Shown: piece by piece, positions 47,839 through 58,861 of the stretch | Numbering within the stretch: position 1 is the first letter of the stretch | Layout: every line of letters begins with the position of its first letter | Source: Zarea fungicola | Taxonomy: Eukaryota; Ascomycota; Sordariomycetes; Hypocreales; Cordycipitaceae | NCBI GenBank assembly: GCA_900169235.1 | Contig: FWCC01000237.1 | Location: forward strand, 124,001-188,000 | Reading direction: 5' to 3' | DNA length: 64,000 nucleotides | Translations under genes and position numbers: made by a program | Notes under the pieces: model-generated | Database searches by the model: none | What the model saw: only the letters and a program-made list of their open reading frames with translations | What the model was told of the DNA's origin: nothing

Positions 47839-48593
47839 ATGGTAAGTCTTGATGCCGGCCGCCATTGATCGAAATTCCTCCGACAAGCCCGATTGAAGTA
47901 ATGCGGCACACGGCGCACCGAAGATGTAACTTTTCGCGAAATCGGACAAGAGACCGCCACGCGACCGACTGCTGCTCGCTTTACACATCGATCTGGATTT
48001 GTCGGAAGGAATTTTTCGAAGGAAAAAAATGACCGGCCGAAGAAATCTATAACATTGGGTGCAAGGACATGACACTGACAGAGACAACAGTCGGACGTAG
48101 AAGACAACAACGTTCCCGAGGTCGTCGAGGAGGTCGAAGTGTCGGCCGAAGCCCCCAAGGGTCAGATGTCCGTCCAGGATGCTCTCAAGGGCGTTCTGAA
48201 GCTTGCTCTCATGCACGACGGTCTCGCCCGCGGTCTCCGTGAGTCCTCCAAGGCTCTGGACCGTCGCCAGGCCCACATGTGCGTTCTCAACGAGAACTGT
48301 GAGGAGGATGCCTACAAGAAGCTCGTCGCCGCTCTCTGCTCTGAGCACAAGATTCCTCTGATCAAGGTTCAGGACGGCAAGCAGCTCGGAGAGTGGGCTG
48401 GTCTTTGTATGTTTTATTCACCTCCATTCGACTCCCTCCCTTCTGTACGTACTAACGTTTCTTCCCAGGCGTCCTCGACCGCGAGGGTAACGCCCGCAAG
48501 GTTGTCAACTGCTCTTGCGTCGTTGTCAAGGACTGGGGTGAGGAGTCGCAGGAGCGCTCCGTCATCATGAACTACTTCCAGTCTGCGGAGTAA
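47839..48593 (+). CDS. RPS12: Cytosolic ribosomal protein eS12 (RPS12)
   Basis: A 40S ribosomal protein of 147 aa. Three exons: the first coding exon is only the ATG (47839-47841), directly followed by a GTAAGT donor; then 48091-48406 and 48469-48593. The 249-nt first intron after the start codon is a known habit of ribosomal protein genes. An acidic N-terminus ([20 protein letters not shown]) leads to the L7Ae-like core: [20 protein letters not shown], then [19 protein letters not shown] and [17 protein letters not shown]. The gene runs away from uS8 and converges on the parvulin gene. Confidence 0.96.
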
Positions 48594-48897
48594 AGGAACA
48601 GAAAAAAAAACCGACACGCAAAAATTTAGGCTTTGGACAGGCGTTATGATATATTTGGACGGTGGTTTTAGAGAACGCGGGCTTTCGGTCTGAGGCTGCT
48701 GGAAACCAAACGGCGGCTTGCTTGTACTCTGAGCTGCTTCATTTGGCATAATGAATCCTGTTCTTCATGATGATGATTCTATTGTCGGATATGAAGAAAG
48801 ACGAAACAAAAAAAGTGTTTAAATAATTTCAACATTGAAAATTGTGCATGTGACTGTATGTATGCATGTATTACATGCGGATATTTCTTGTCATCGC
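48594..48897. other. Convergent 3' flanks
   Basis: About 300 nt between the stop codons of eS12 (+) and the parvulin gene (-). No element seen beyond AT-rich flank sequence. Confidence 0.5.
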
Positions 48898-49456
48898 CTA
48901 TTTTCGGCCCTCGACCTACATGTAAACTGGTTAGATCGGGCGTCATAGTCATGGTCAGAATACTCACCATGATGATGTGATAGCCAAACTCCGTCTTTGC
49001 CTCGCCAATTTTGGGATTGTTAGTTGTACTTGTCTCTAGAGCAAACGCTACTTCCTCGAATTTGGGATCAAAGCTGCCCTTTGGCTTCCAGCCCAACGCA
49101 CCGCCTGCAGAAAAGGTCGCCGCATATTAGCATCTTTCTACGAACAAAAAAGGTACGGTCCTACCTGATCGAGCCTTGTCTTCTGAATAATTGCGTGCAA
49201 CCTCGTCAAATTTGACGCCATCATTCAGTTTGGCTAGCGCTTCTTCTTTTTTGGCGTGCTTTTCACACTGCGGTCATTGTACTATGTTAGCAAGCCTTCA
49301 CTTCTCACGGCAAGGCGAGTCCTGAAGGGCACAAACCAAAATGTGGCGGACATTGATCAACTGCGCGCCCTTGGCCTTGGCTCCTGCAGCCTCTTTGTCA
49401 GTTCCTTTCCCCTTCCCTGCAGCCTTTTCGCCTCCCTTTTTGTCGTTTTTCCCCAT
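48898..49456 (-). CDS. PIN4: Parvulin peptidyl-prolyl isomerase, Pin4/Par14 type
   Basis: A small non-phospho-specific parvulin that isomerises peptidyl-prolyl bonds; animal Par14 acts in ribosome biogenesis and chromatin. Four exons, 49337-49456, 49165-49267, 48968-49104 and an 18-nt last exon 48898-48915, give 125 aa. The Lys/Gly/Ala-rich basic N-terminus ([18 protein letters not shown]) is typical of Par14 and precedes the domain: [56 protein letters not shown] and [13 protein letters not shown]. The absence of the phosphate-binding Arg cluster of Pin1 fits Par14. The micro-exon completes the last strand and is needed for the fold. Confidence 0.95.
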
Positions 49457-50018
49457 TTTCTTGAGCTTGGATGGATTTTAACACGGTAGGACTGGTGTTG
49501 TTGTGAGAATCGCGGGGTAGTTCGTTGTGATTCTGGTGGGCCACGGACATCTCTCGACCAGCGGCGGGTCTTCTGACGAACAGGATGGTGGCATTGATTC
49601 TCATCCGCATTGAGTGAATTTGTTCCGGCCTAGACTTGTTTGATTTTTTATCTTTGTTTAAATAAAAACAAATTCAACAGGAAGTAAATATATTACCCTA
49701 CGATGCTGATACGGGAGCGGATAGAGTGCCAAGCTTCTCTAACTGATAGAGCCTCACACACGAGTATGGTCAGAATCCCAAGCAAACTTTTTGCATAGCC
49801 TCTCTCCATATACATACAGAAGAATCTGGTAAGGTACTCAATTTGATGGATTATCTATCTACTCCAGAGAGGTCTGGAGATTCCTAGCACCTATATAGGC
49901 TGTGTGATGGCAGTAACCATGTAGCCAGCACACAGCAGTGAATGCACAGCTAGCTCACCGCTGTATTCACGGACGGGTATTAGGCGCCGAGGCTGTATCT
50001 CAATTCATACTGCAAGTC
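49457..50018. other. Intergenic, parvulin promoter
   Basis: About 560 nt between two minus-strand genes. AT-rich near 49640-49700. No gene seen. Confidence 0.5.
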
Positions 50019-51344
50019 TCATTCTGACGTCTCAGCTGTGGATTTCTTGGCCATTGCTTGCTTCCTCTGTTGCAAGTCTGCTGTCATGAGCGCCACCTTT
50101 TCCCATTCGGAATGATCAACTTTTTCTTGTGCCTTTTCGACTTTCCACTCCGTAAAAGCTTCATTGCCCTGTCGCTTCTTGACCATTTCGCCCTCGTACT
50201 TCTCGTAAGTCAACCAATCATCCATTTGAGAGGGATGGGGAATTTTGGCAAGCTCATCCATCGGCCTTTGTCCAGGAACTCGCTCCAACCTGACCACGAT
50301 CCTGTGAAGGCCTGTTTCCACCTGAGCTTTATGCCCATACTGTCGAATGACATAACTTTCAATTTTATTAGCCGTGGGATTGTTTACTGTCACTCGTCAA
50401 CCTACATTCCGTCATATCTCACTCCACTTGTCGGCGCAAGCGGGCTCCTTAAGCAATAGCCACGCAACACTCGAGTTTTTGAGCCGACTTGAGAGATGAG
50501 TGATATTGGCGCCTCCGACAATGATAAATCTCTAGAGTATTTGATAATATTCTGGCTTGGCTCGATTTCTTCCTTTCCGCTCATTAAAGCCAATGCCGCA
50601 AAGCAATATCTACCTTTCGTGAAAGTTTCAAGGGCAGTACCAACGATGCCATCTCGAGCAGCGCAGGCCAGATTTAACCACTAGCTATTTTTGTAAGCTT
50701 TCTTCATCATTCCAAGTTCTCGATGCCATAGACTCACTGTCCAGGCTCGAACTGCTGATTTCCTTCCACTTCTGATAAGCTCTCACAACGTTTTGCTTGC
50801 CACCTCCCCTCTGGAAGTCGATGAATGTCTCTGAACGTAATATCGTGCAAATGACCATATTTTGTTGCTATTTTTGCAAATCTTGTTTTGTCAATGTCGA
50901 AATACTCCTGTCGGAAGCGCAGTCTCCAATTCCTCTGCAGGTTGTGTGCGAGGGATACTGACTCTTCCTCACAGGCATATTCGGGCAACAGTATGTCGGA
51001 TAGTAGCTTATCCAGACGACAAGTACTTATGGTATCCATGTTTACAGAGTATCTGTCGTCGGACTCATCATACGCCATAGCCCGAAGCAGCTGAAGTAAT
51101 TCATCACCAGATGGGCCAAGGGATTTATGCTCGTGAAGGTGGGACCGAACAATGTCGCATAGCTTTAATATATTTGTGTTGTTGAACTGATAGCGATTTA
51201 GTGGGTTTGTCAAGCTGGCCAGACCGGACGATGGGAGTGCTCGCAACCTGGCTATCCATACCAGCTGTCAGTAACTTCGTTTGCGCTCATAGCATTACAT
51301 ACTCTGCAGCGAGAGAGAAGACGTTGAACAACGATCTGAGCCAT
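50019..51344 (-). CDS. SRA-YDG domain protein, one splice junction unresolved
   Basis: The SRA/YDG fold, known from UHRF1 and plant SUVH proteins, reads modified cytosine in DNA; many fungi carry stand-alone copies. Four exons are proposed: about 51303-51344, about 50738 to 51257/51265, 50406-50680 and 50019-50355. The last junction (50-nt intron, donor GTAGGT, branch GCTAAT) gives the hallmark GVRYDGIYVIRQYGHK, followed by LERVPGQRPMDELAKIPHPS. Before it, TRVLRGYCLRSPLAPTSG and RDGIVGTALETF align with SRA strands. The N-terminal part (about 170 aa) is helical, of unknown role. Exon 2 ends at a strong GTGAGT donor (50737) after FEPGQ, but the acceptor before WLNLACAARDG is off by one base, so either another donor is used or the gene carries a frameshift. 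The intron near 51260-51300 also has two possible borders. Confidence 0.72.
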
Positions 51345-51842
51345 AAATGTCCTCAGTAGCTAGCCTGGGATACTGGCTGGATTTATGATGCGGCATTTTA
51401 TTTTGATTTCTGACCTCTATTTTTATTTTCTGAGAACCGTTTTGCTGGTGTAGCTACTAAAAGGCGTTCGTCCAGCACTGACAATTGCAGCCTACGATCT
51501 TTGTTTGTGGGCTGGCAGGAGTAGCCAAGATATCATTCTCGCACTGATTCGGACAAAGTCGTACAGGAAAGAGCAACCGTCTCGCTATGTTTTTCATCCA
51601 AATCCATCATTTTACAAATTCAAGTTCTCTCATTCATGGGATGTCTTATTCTACTATTTTACCGCCTACCAAACACAGCGGGCCTATCCCTCACCGCTTT
51701 CTATAACAGGCACTTTTGGAGGGCCGCTAGGGGCAGAAAATGGTGGACCTAGCTCTGATTGGTGAGCGCCAGATTGATGCGCAGAGACTTCTACGTCAGA
51801 GTCTAAACTGGTCGCCTTATCAATGCAAATTCAATATTGAAC
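51345..51842. other. Divergent promoter, SRA-YDG and PUS7
   Basis: About 500 nt separating the start codons of the SRA-YDG gene (-) and PUS7 (+). No gene or strong motif recognised. Confidence 0.5.
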
Positions 51843-53984
51843 ATGGCTGAGCAGGTAAAATATCACCCTCGAGGGGCACCGTCTCGCGATAAGGTGCTTG
51901 GGATCACACAGCGTGCGACTCCCTTAGCCTTTTCCTGGGCTGGAGAAATGAGAGTCAGGTAAGAATAGAGCACTTGGGGTTGTCTAGTGAAGCTAATCCG
52001 CACCAGATTTTCAGACTTTCAAGTCAATGAAATCGGCCTAGACGGAAAAGTGATTCATCTTCAAACTGCTGGACTGACGGAGGAACAAAAAAAATCCGAC
52101 GGCGTCACAGAAAATGAAGAACCGGTTGAGAAGCCAACAGAGGGGACCAAACCTGTTAAGGAGGAAAAGGAGCAAGAGTCACAGAAGCCTGTCAATATTA
52201 TTGAGGTGGCACCAGAGGATGTCAAGATGCTTTCAGGTCTAACCGGAGAGAAGTTTGCTCAAGATCTTGTCGAACTGTACCGTGCGGCGCAGATGGCAGA
52301 TCCTGAGCAGCGCATCAAACCCATCTCATCGGATCCCATTGATGACAAGTATACGCGCGGGCAAATACATCAACAAGTTCGCCGTATCTTCCAATCTAGA
52401 TTCGAAACCAATACCAATGGCGATGGCGGTATTGTGGCGACAGTAATCCGCGAAAAACCTCGCGGCAAGAAGCGGAACCATGGCGGGCGCGAACAACGTG
52501 ATACTCGCCAGCGCAACAACACCCGGCCACCCGCTGAGTACCTTCACTTTACTCTGTACAAGGATAACCGCGACACTATGGATGCTGTTACACAGATTTC
52601 ACGCATGATCCGAGCCAAACCACAAGCAATTGGGTACGCCGGAACCAAGGACAGACGGGCCTCGACAACACAGCGCTGCTCCATCCGCTACACACATCAG
52701 CGCAGTCTTGCCGGCCTCAATGGTAAACTCTGGGGAATATCAACTGGCGACTATGAGTACCGCGACGAGGCTATTTTTCTCGGCCAACTACTAGGAAACG
52801 AATTCGTCATCACACTAAAGGATTGCAAAGTAGCGGAGCGGGCTGGGATTGAACCCAAGCCTATTGCCGAGCAATTAGGTCTGCTCAAAGCAAATGTTAG
52901 TACTGCACTTGAGCACATGGCTAAGCACGGCTGGATTAACTACTTTGGTCATCAACGCTTCGGTACACACCAAATTGGTACGCACGAAGTTGGCAAACTT
53001 ATCCTCAGTGATAAATATGAGGAGGCAGTCAATGCTCTGCTTTCATATGACCCCGAGACTGCCAGCAAGTATAGCAGCGAGGAACAAGAGCCAGGTGCCA
53101 AGAGTAACCTTGAAGAGGTCGCCCGCCACTACGCATGTATGCTCTTCCGTACTGGTAGAGATGTCTGCAAGGCTGCCGGCATTATGCCACGGCGCTTTGC
53201 GGCTGAAGTGTGTGTGATGCGGCATCTCACGCGTGGCGGCGCTTCTTCCATGAAGGACTACGTTGGCTCGCTAACACACATCACGCGCGGCCTACGCTCA
53301 ATGTACCTACACGCGTACCAGTCACACATCTGGAATCACACAGCCAGCATGCGCTGGGAAAAGTACGGCGAAACGGTCATAAAGGGCGATCTCATCATTG
53401 ACGACAGCGAGGCCGTTCCTCTATTCGGCGGCAAGGACCAGGATGGCGACGAAATCATCAACCCAGTCGACGACGATGACAACACACCTGTCCGCGCACG
53501 TCCGATTACTGAGGAAGAGGCGGCTAGCGGACGCTACACCATCCACGACATTGTGCTGCCGACGCCAGGCTACCAAGTTATCTACCCTGAAAACGACGTC
53601 GGAGACTTTTACACAGAGTTTATGGGCCGCGAGGAGAATGGCGGGCTGGACCCGCGCAAGATGATGCGCATGCGCCGCGAGTTTAGCTTGCCCGGCAGGT
53701 ACCGCAAGGTAATGAACCGTTTCCTGGCGCCGCCCAGCATCGAGTTCCGCACGTACACCGACGAGAAAGAGCAGATGCACCCAACGGATATGGATGTTAT
53801 CAATGCTGCTAAGGGCGAAGAGCCCGCTGCCAAGAAGGCCAGGGCTGATGATGAGCAACCAAGCGAATCTCCCGCAGAGGCGTCGGTAGAGAAGATTGCA
53901 GCAATTGTCAAGTTCCAGCTTGGTCGAAGCGCTTACGCCACAGTCACATTAAGAGAGTTGATGGGTGATATGCAAGAAGAATGA
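51843..53984 (+). CDS. PUS7: tRNA/mRNA pseudouridine synthase Pus7 (TruD family)
   Basis: Pus7 converts uridine to pseudouridine at tRNA position 13, tRNA-Tyr position 35, U2 snRNA and many mRNAs. Two exons, 51843-51958 and 52007-53984, with a 48-nt intron (donor GTAAGA, acceptor CACCAG), give 697 aa. Exon 1 provides the family start (ITQRATPLAFSWAGEMRVRF, leading to SDFQVNEIGLDGK). The catalytic aspartate is in GYAGTKDRRASTTQRC; further TruD landmarks are GWINYFGHQRFGT, LHAYQSHIWNHTAS and LPTPGYQVIYPEND. The acidic/Lys-rich insert at residues about 70-110 and the basic insert near 190 are common in fungal orthologues. Confidence 0.96.
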
Positions 53985-54645
53985 AGACAGGTCAAATATT
54001 CCCTTGTGAAGAATGGATTTTCACGGGTCCAAATTACAAGCATTTGTTGATTTAAATGTTAGATTTCAAGTTCAAAAACGCCAGGATAAAATAAATAAAA
54101 AGTCAAAGGATGAAAGAGAAAAAAACGAAACCCCCAATTATGCCAACATCAAGTATGCCATACTATTCACTCCCAAATATTCTGATTAATGTTCCGAAAA
54201 CAAGGAACGAGCCCAAACATAGGTGGTGTAAATTCAATGAAAGTCGTGAAGGAAAAAATGGTTAACCAGCTCCCGCATCAATGCAGGGAGAAAACTGATA
54301 AAAAGGGCTGGATACTTTTTGCTTTCCCCCTTTGTATCGTATGTATCATAATCCACCGTCAAAGATGGACTTGTCACTTGCTGTATATGCTCCGGATGAT
54401 GTAACTTAATTTATGCTTCTCGTTGTCGTGGGTATTTATACTTTTTTTTCTTCGTTCGTGTTGCTGTGTAGAAAGCGCGTCTTTGCTCGACATGATGAAT
54501 TACGCTGAAAGATGATGGCTCGCCTGTGAATGCATGTGATGGAATCTGCATCCAGCTCCATGAGTGCCAATGGAAATTTAGTCACTAAAGCCTCGGTCCA
54601 GAAGTTAGACTGAATAGCAGTGGCCTTGCTGATAAATGTCGTCAT
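53985..54645. other. Convergent 3' flanks
   Basis: About 660 nt between the stop codons of PUS7 (+) and the MAPKK gene (-). AT-rich around 54050-54180. No gene seen. Confidence 0.5.
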
Positions 54646-56439
54646 TTATGCTGCCACCGAGCCGGCTTGGTCGTCCCAGCCCCAAACGAAGGATAGGTAC
54701 TTGACCATGTTGACCCTCTTTGCCTTCATTTCAACCATCCACGGGTGCTCTAGCATCTTCCAAGGGCTCGCGCGACGATTAGGCTGCTTCTCAAGGCTGT
54801 TGACGGGTTAGTACAAGTAATGCATGGCAGATCAGTCAAATACGTACCAGCATTCAATAAAATATTTGAAGTTGTCGCTCCAGTATACATCCATCTCAGG
54901 CTCATCTTTGAGTTTTGGGACTGGCTGTCGTACAATGTACGTAAGCAGGTCAATGAGGCCGGCGCGGGGTTGCATCTCAGTACCATCCGCAGGGAAGGGG
55001 AATCGATGTTGAGCGACCTCAAGCAACGTTACACCGGTTGACCAGACATCGGAGGTAATTGTGTATGATTGCCCAGTGATCCGTTCCGGTGCCATATAGT
55101 AACTGGTACCAATAAATGTGTTTGCCTCGCCCTTGGTACCAAAGTCGCCAGACACACCAAAGTCACAGAGCTTGACAGCACCATCGCGGCATAGAAGGAT
55201 GTTGGAAGGCTTGATATCGCGATGGATAATGCGACGTGTGTGTAGATACGTCAGACCGCCGAGAACACCCTCGGCAATCTTGCCGAGAACCTTCTCTCCG
55301 GTACGGCCACCGAGTCGCTTGACCTCCTTGTAGATACTGTCAAGAGATCCGCCCTCGCAGAATTCCATAGCAATGGAGATAGTGGCTGTTGAGGGGTCGA
55401 CAAATGCGCCATAGTAGCGGCAAATGTGTTCCGAAGCACACTCTTTGTTGAAGCCTAGTTCACGGACAATTTGTTTCTTAACATCTGGATCAGGGTTTGT
55501 AGTGATAACCTAGGGTAGAAAATACGATTAGTATTAAATTGCAAGATGTTGCCCAGAAAGGAGAAGAAGCATACCTTTAATGCAAAGATTTGTTTACCAC
55601 CTTTGAGTATGCATTTTGTAACAGCACCTCCTGCGCCTTCGCCAAGGTTCCCGACTTCTACAATACGCTTTTCCAGGCTAGCAATTCTCCAGCCTTCATC
55701 ATCGAGATCATCGACGTCTGCAGTCCTGGCCTTTTCCAGACTCAGCTTATCAAAAGACTCAAGGCCTTGCAGACTACCGTCTCGTTCCATGGAGACGCCA
55801 CCTTCACTCCTTTCCGAATACATGGAGCCAACGGCGGAAATGGGATCAGGGGTTCCATGTGCGCGGGAAACAGGAATTCCAAACTGTGACAGCTGAGAAG
55901 CAAAAGAGAGGGCAGAGAACTGGGAACCAGCAGATGTGGGGTTGCTAGTCCTACCATCTAGAGGACCGAAGCTGCCAGACCTCGAGTGGGCGGCGCTGCT
56001 CTCGCTGCCGGCACCAGCAGATTGTCCAGGTTGAGGAGGACAGACGTTGGACCTCGGAGGCTGCTCGTAGGGAGCAATATGACTACCCATGGGTGTGGCG
56101 ACGTTCATGGTTGGCAGCATTGGCCGGGTCGCGGGGGCCTGCCCGCCTACGGGTTTGACGGTGAGTGAGGGAGGAATAGCAAGGCCGAGACGTGGAGTTC
56201 GGGCACCGCCTGGTCGACTGCCGGGGATAGCCGGTCGAAGAAGAGGTGCAGGTGAGTTCATGATTGGGACTTGGCCGGGGGTCGCAGGCGCGGGGATTTG
56301 AACTGTAGAAGGTGTCGTGGGAGGCGGCTAGTTTAGGTCAGCGAGTGTGCATGCACAAAGGCAACATTGACGATAGGACAGAAGGTACCTGTTGAGGAGT
56401 TCCCGAAGTCTGGAGGTATGAGGCTCCGGCGTCAGCCAT
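54646..56439 (-). CDS. MKK1: MAP kinase kinase of the cell-wall-integrity pathway (Mkk1/2)
   Basis: A dual-specificity kinase that activates the Slt2/Mpk1 MAPK under cell-wall stress. Four exons, 56389-56439, 55575-56327, 54848-55509 and 54646-54796, give 538 aa. The first 240 residues are a Pro/Ser-rich regulatory region. The kinase domain has the glycine loop ([14 protein letters not shown]), the ATP lysine in IFALKVITTNPD, catalytic loop [14 protein letters not shown], an activation loop with two Thr ([20 protein letters not shown]) and the family insert [20 protein letters not shown], which separates Mkk1/2 from Pbs2 and Ste7. Introns have GTACCT, GTATGC and GTACGT donors; all phases close. 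Its upstream region carries a cluster of CCAGTGG words. Confidence 0.95.
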
Positions 56440-57441
56440 GATGGGCTAGTTGCAGCCGAATGTGCAAAAGAAAGAACAAAATCGGTATAATGCGTGACAG
56501 GTGAATGCTAGAACCAGAAAAGGCCAGCGCTTCTAATGGGCAATGATGCCCGGCCAGGAAGAGAAGACCTCTTTGCTGCGACGACGATACTTTGGCGGTT
56601 TAGCTTGCTGGGGAGGGCAGTAGGTCTTCTGCAAACTGTATGCGGTAGATGATAGACGACAAACTGTTGTGTTAGGGCTCGTTTGTGGTTCGGAGCCTCC
56701 GGTAAAGGCGATTATGATCTACCGCTTAGGTGGTGGTTCTGAGGCTTGCAAGCTATGTGAGGGGAAAACCAGGCGTGGCCGCGCTTGGTAGGCTCGTGGT
56801 TGGAGGGATGTCGTGCCAGGCTTGCAAGAGGGCGGGAGAGTGACGGTAAAAGAAACACAATGGATAGTGGAATGAAGAGCTGAAGCCAAGGGGCAAGGCA
56901 ACACCGTCGTAAACGAAAGGCGGTGGTCGGAGAGAAAGAAAGAAGCTGTAGGTAGATAATAACGAGGACTGCCTCCAACAAAGAGAGCGAGTTAGGTAGC
57001 GGATAATGAACTATGGGATGGGGCGGGTAGGTACCAGGATGAAGAGAGGAGCGGTGGTGCGTTTGGAGGTACTGAGAACCTGGTGCAAGTACTTTTTTTG
57101 TTAGGGGTGGTGGTAGGGGTGGTGGCGGCGGGCGGTGATGGGCCACCGCCGGCTGGTAGCCGACATGCCACACTCAAATAGACCAGAGGCCCAAAATTTT
57201 GGTTCCTTGTTTTGCATCTACTTTACTGACCGTATGTATGAAAACACCTGTCTTCCTAGAAAGCAGGATAATACGGGATACATTTCCTACCTCGCGTGTA
57301 GCGGAAGCTGTAAATGAGACGGGTGGCACTGAAATGCAGAGTGTATGGCTTGGAGCACAATCCAAATGTGCACGCCACAAACAAAGCAAAAGAGCGGAGC
57401 AGCAAGCCGGGGAAAGCTCTGGGTTTTGCCGTCCAGGGTTT

Positions 57442-58653
57442 CCACTGGCCCCGTGGGAGCTGATGGGTACGGCAGGCGGCGCAGGTCGCTTGAGATTCTG
57501 CCTTTCTGCGTGTCCTTGACATGGAACTTGCCACAGATGCCTCCTAATATACAGGCCCAGTGTGACAGGCAACCTGCCACTACTAGGACCTTATGTACAG
57601 TACCCAGCCCAGTGGAGCCAGCCGGGATTGTTCATGTTCGCACCCTGGAAAGTACCAGTAATGTCAGCACCAAGAGGTACCTTAGTACTAAGTCTGCCAA
57701 CTGCCTCTCTGCACAGTCACTCCCTTGAAGATACCTAAGGTACCAATGCACAAGGTACATTCGTACTGGCTGGTAGCCCTCTGCTGGCCACTGGCTCAGC
57801 GCTTAACCAGAGGCCCTCAGTGGTTGTTCCGTCTGTGATCCAACCGCCCACTGGCCAGCGCGTACGGAGTACCAAGGGATTTGGCATAGAGGCAGCTGTT
57901 TCGTCTCCCAACGCCATCCAACCAATTCAGTCACCACCAACGTGATAAACAAGGTTGCCCTGATTTCTGCTCATTGATTTTCCCCCTGATGGCTCAAGAT
58001 GACATCCATTTCATCCGCCGTTCAGAGATCCAATCACCATCGACATTGGCCCAGTGGGTTGCTGCCATTACTGCCCAGTGGCGCACCATAATCCACTGAT
58101 GACGCCCATGCCTGGGGCTCACTGGTCTCGCACTTCCGTACCGGCCGCCGGGTATTGCGCGTCCAACATCATCATCAGCATGAAGAAAACCCACCTTGCA
58201 CCAAACCGCAAACCATCATGAGCTCCAGGTGACCCGGCACAAAACCCTTGCCAGTCAGTAGCTGCAACCTTTTCCTCCGCGTGCACGACTCGATATTACT
58301 CTGCATTGGCCGTAGCAGCAGCTTCCCCCAACACCACCTGGTCTATCCCCAAACGCACCTCCGACACTACTCTTGTGCTGCCCTGTGGGACAGTGACACC
58401 GATGCGGCAGCCCTCCCAGACTCGTCACAGTCGTCACAGTGCAGCTGCGTTAGGTGGTCAGTCTCATTATTCGTTGGCATGATCAATTGTGATGTTGAAA
58501 CCACTTTTTTGGCCTTTGACCTAGCTGGCTGGCTAGCTGCATTTAATATTTAATGAAAATCTAGTCAGCTGCCTGGACGTTGTAGGCCCAACTGCGACGT
58601 CCTTGCGGCGTCAACGTTCAACGTTAGCTGTCACGGCTGTGATCGACCAGTGG
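57442..58653. promoter_or_regulatory. Cluster of CCAGTGG heptamers
   Basis: Exact copies in either orientation lie at 57442-57448, 57609-57615, 57788-57794, 57848-57854, 58051-58057, 58075-58081 and 58647-58653. For equal base frequencies about 0.15 copies would be expected in 1.2 kb on two strands, so seven is a strong excess. Whether it is a binding-site array or repetitive intergenic sequence is unknown. Confidence 0.5.
57862..57872. repeat. GTACGGAGTAC word (second copy)
   Basis: Exact 11-mer shared with 1517-1527; a variant (CACGGAGTACC) occurs at 8021-8031. All three are intergenic. Confidence 0.8.
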
Positions 58654-58861
58654 GGCTGGCTGCGACGCTTTGCGGCTTTGGAGCCGAGATAGTTCAGGAA
58701 ACCCGCCATGGCTCGTAGAGTTTTATCGTTCACTGCAGTATATGCGAAAGACGTTTATTTTGGGGAGGTTCTTCTCCCTCAATTCTTTTGTACTAGACAA
58801 AACTGGCAACTGACATAGCACTATAAAAGCAAGTCTCACATTTATATGCATCGTAGCCAAA

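Larger units (their letters stand above)
56440..58861. other. 2.4-kb intergenic region upstream of MKK1
   Basis: No gene is supported. Seven exact CCAGTGG/CCACTGG heptamers lie between 57442 and 58653, together with GTACGGAGTAC at 57862-57872 and several AAGGTACC words (57687-57760). A run of short GTCACA repeats lies near 58425-58440. The largest frames are low-complexity Pro/Ser translations of purine/pyrimidine-skewed DNA (for example 56712-57173, minus strand) and are not called. Confidence 0.55.

Noticed and set aside
56712..57173. 153-codon Pro/Ser-rich minus-strand frame upstream of MKK1
   Set aside because: Low-complexity translation of skewed DNA, no domain, no initiation context and overlapping frames of equal length.
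57990..58100. 36-codon plus-strand frame starting MAQDDIHFIRRSE
   Set aside because: Too short and isolated to support; overlaps the CCAGTGG cluster and may arise by chance.
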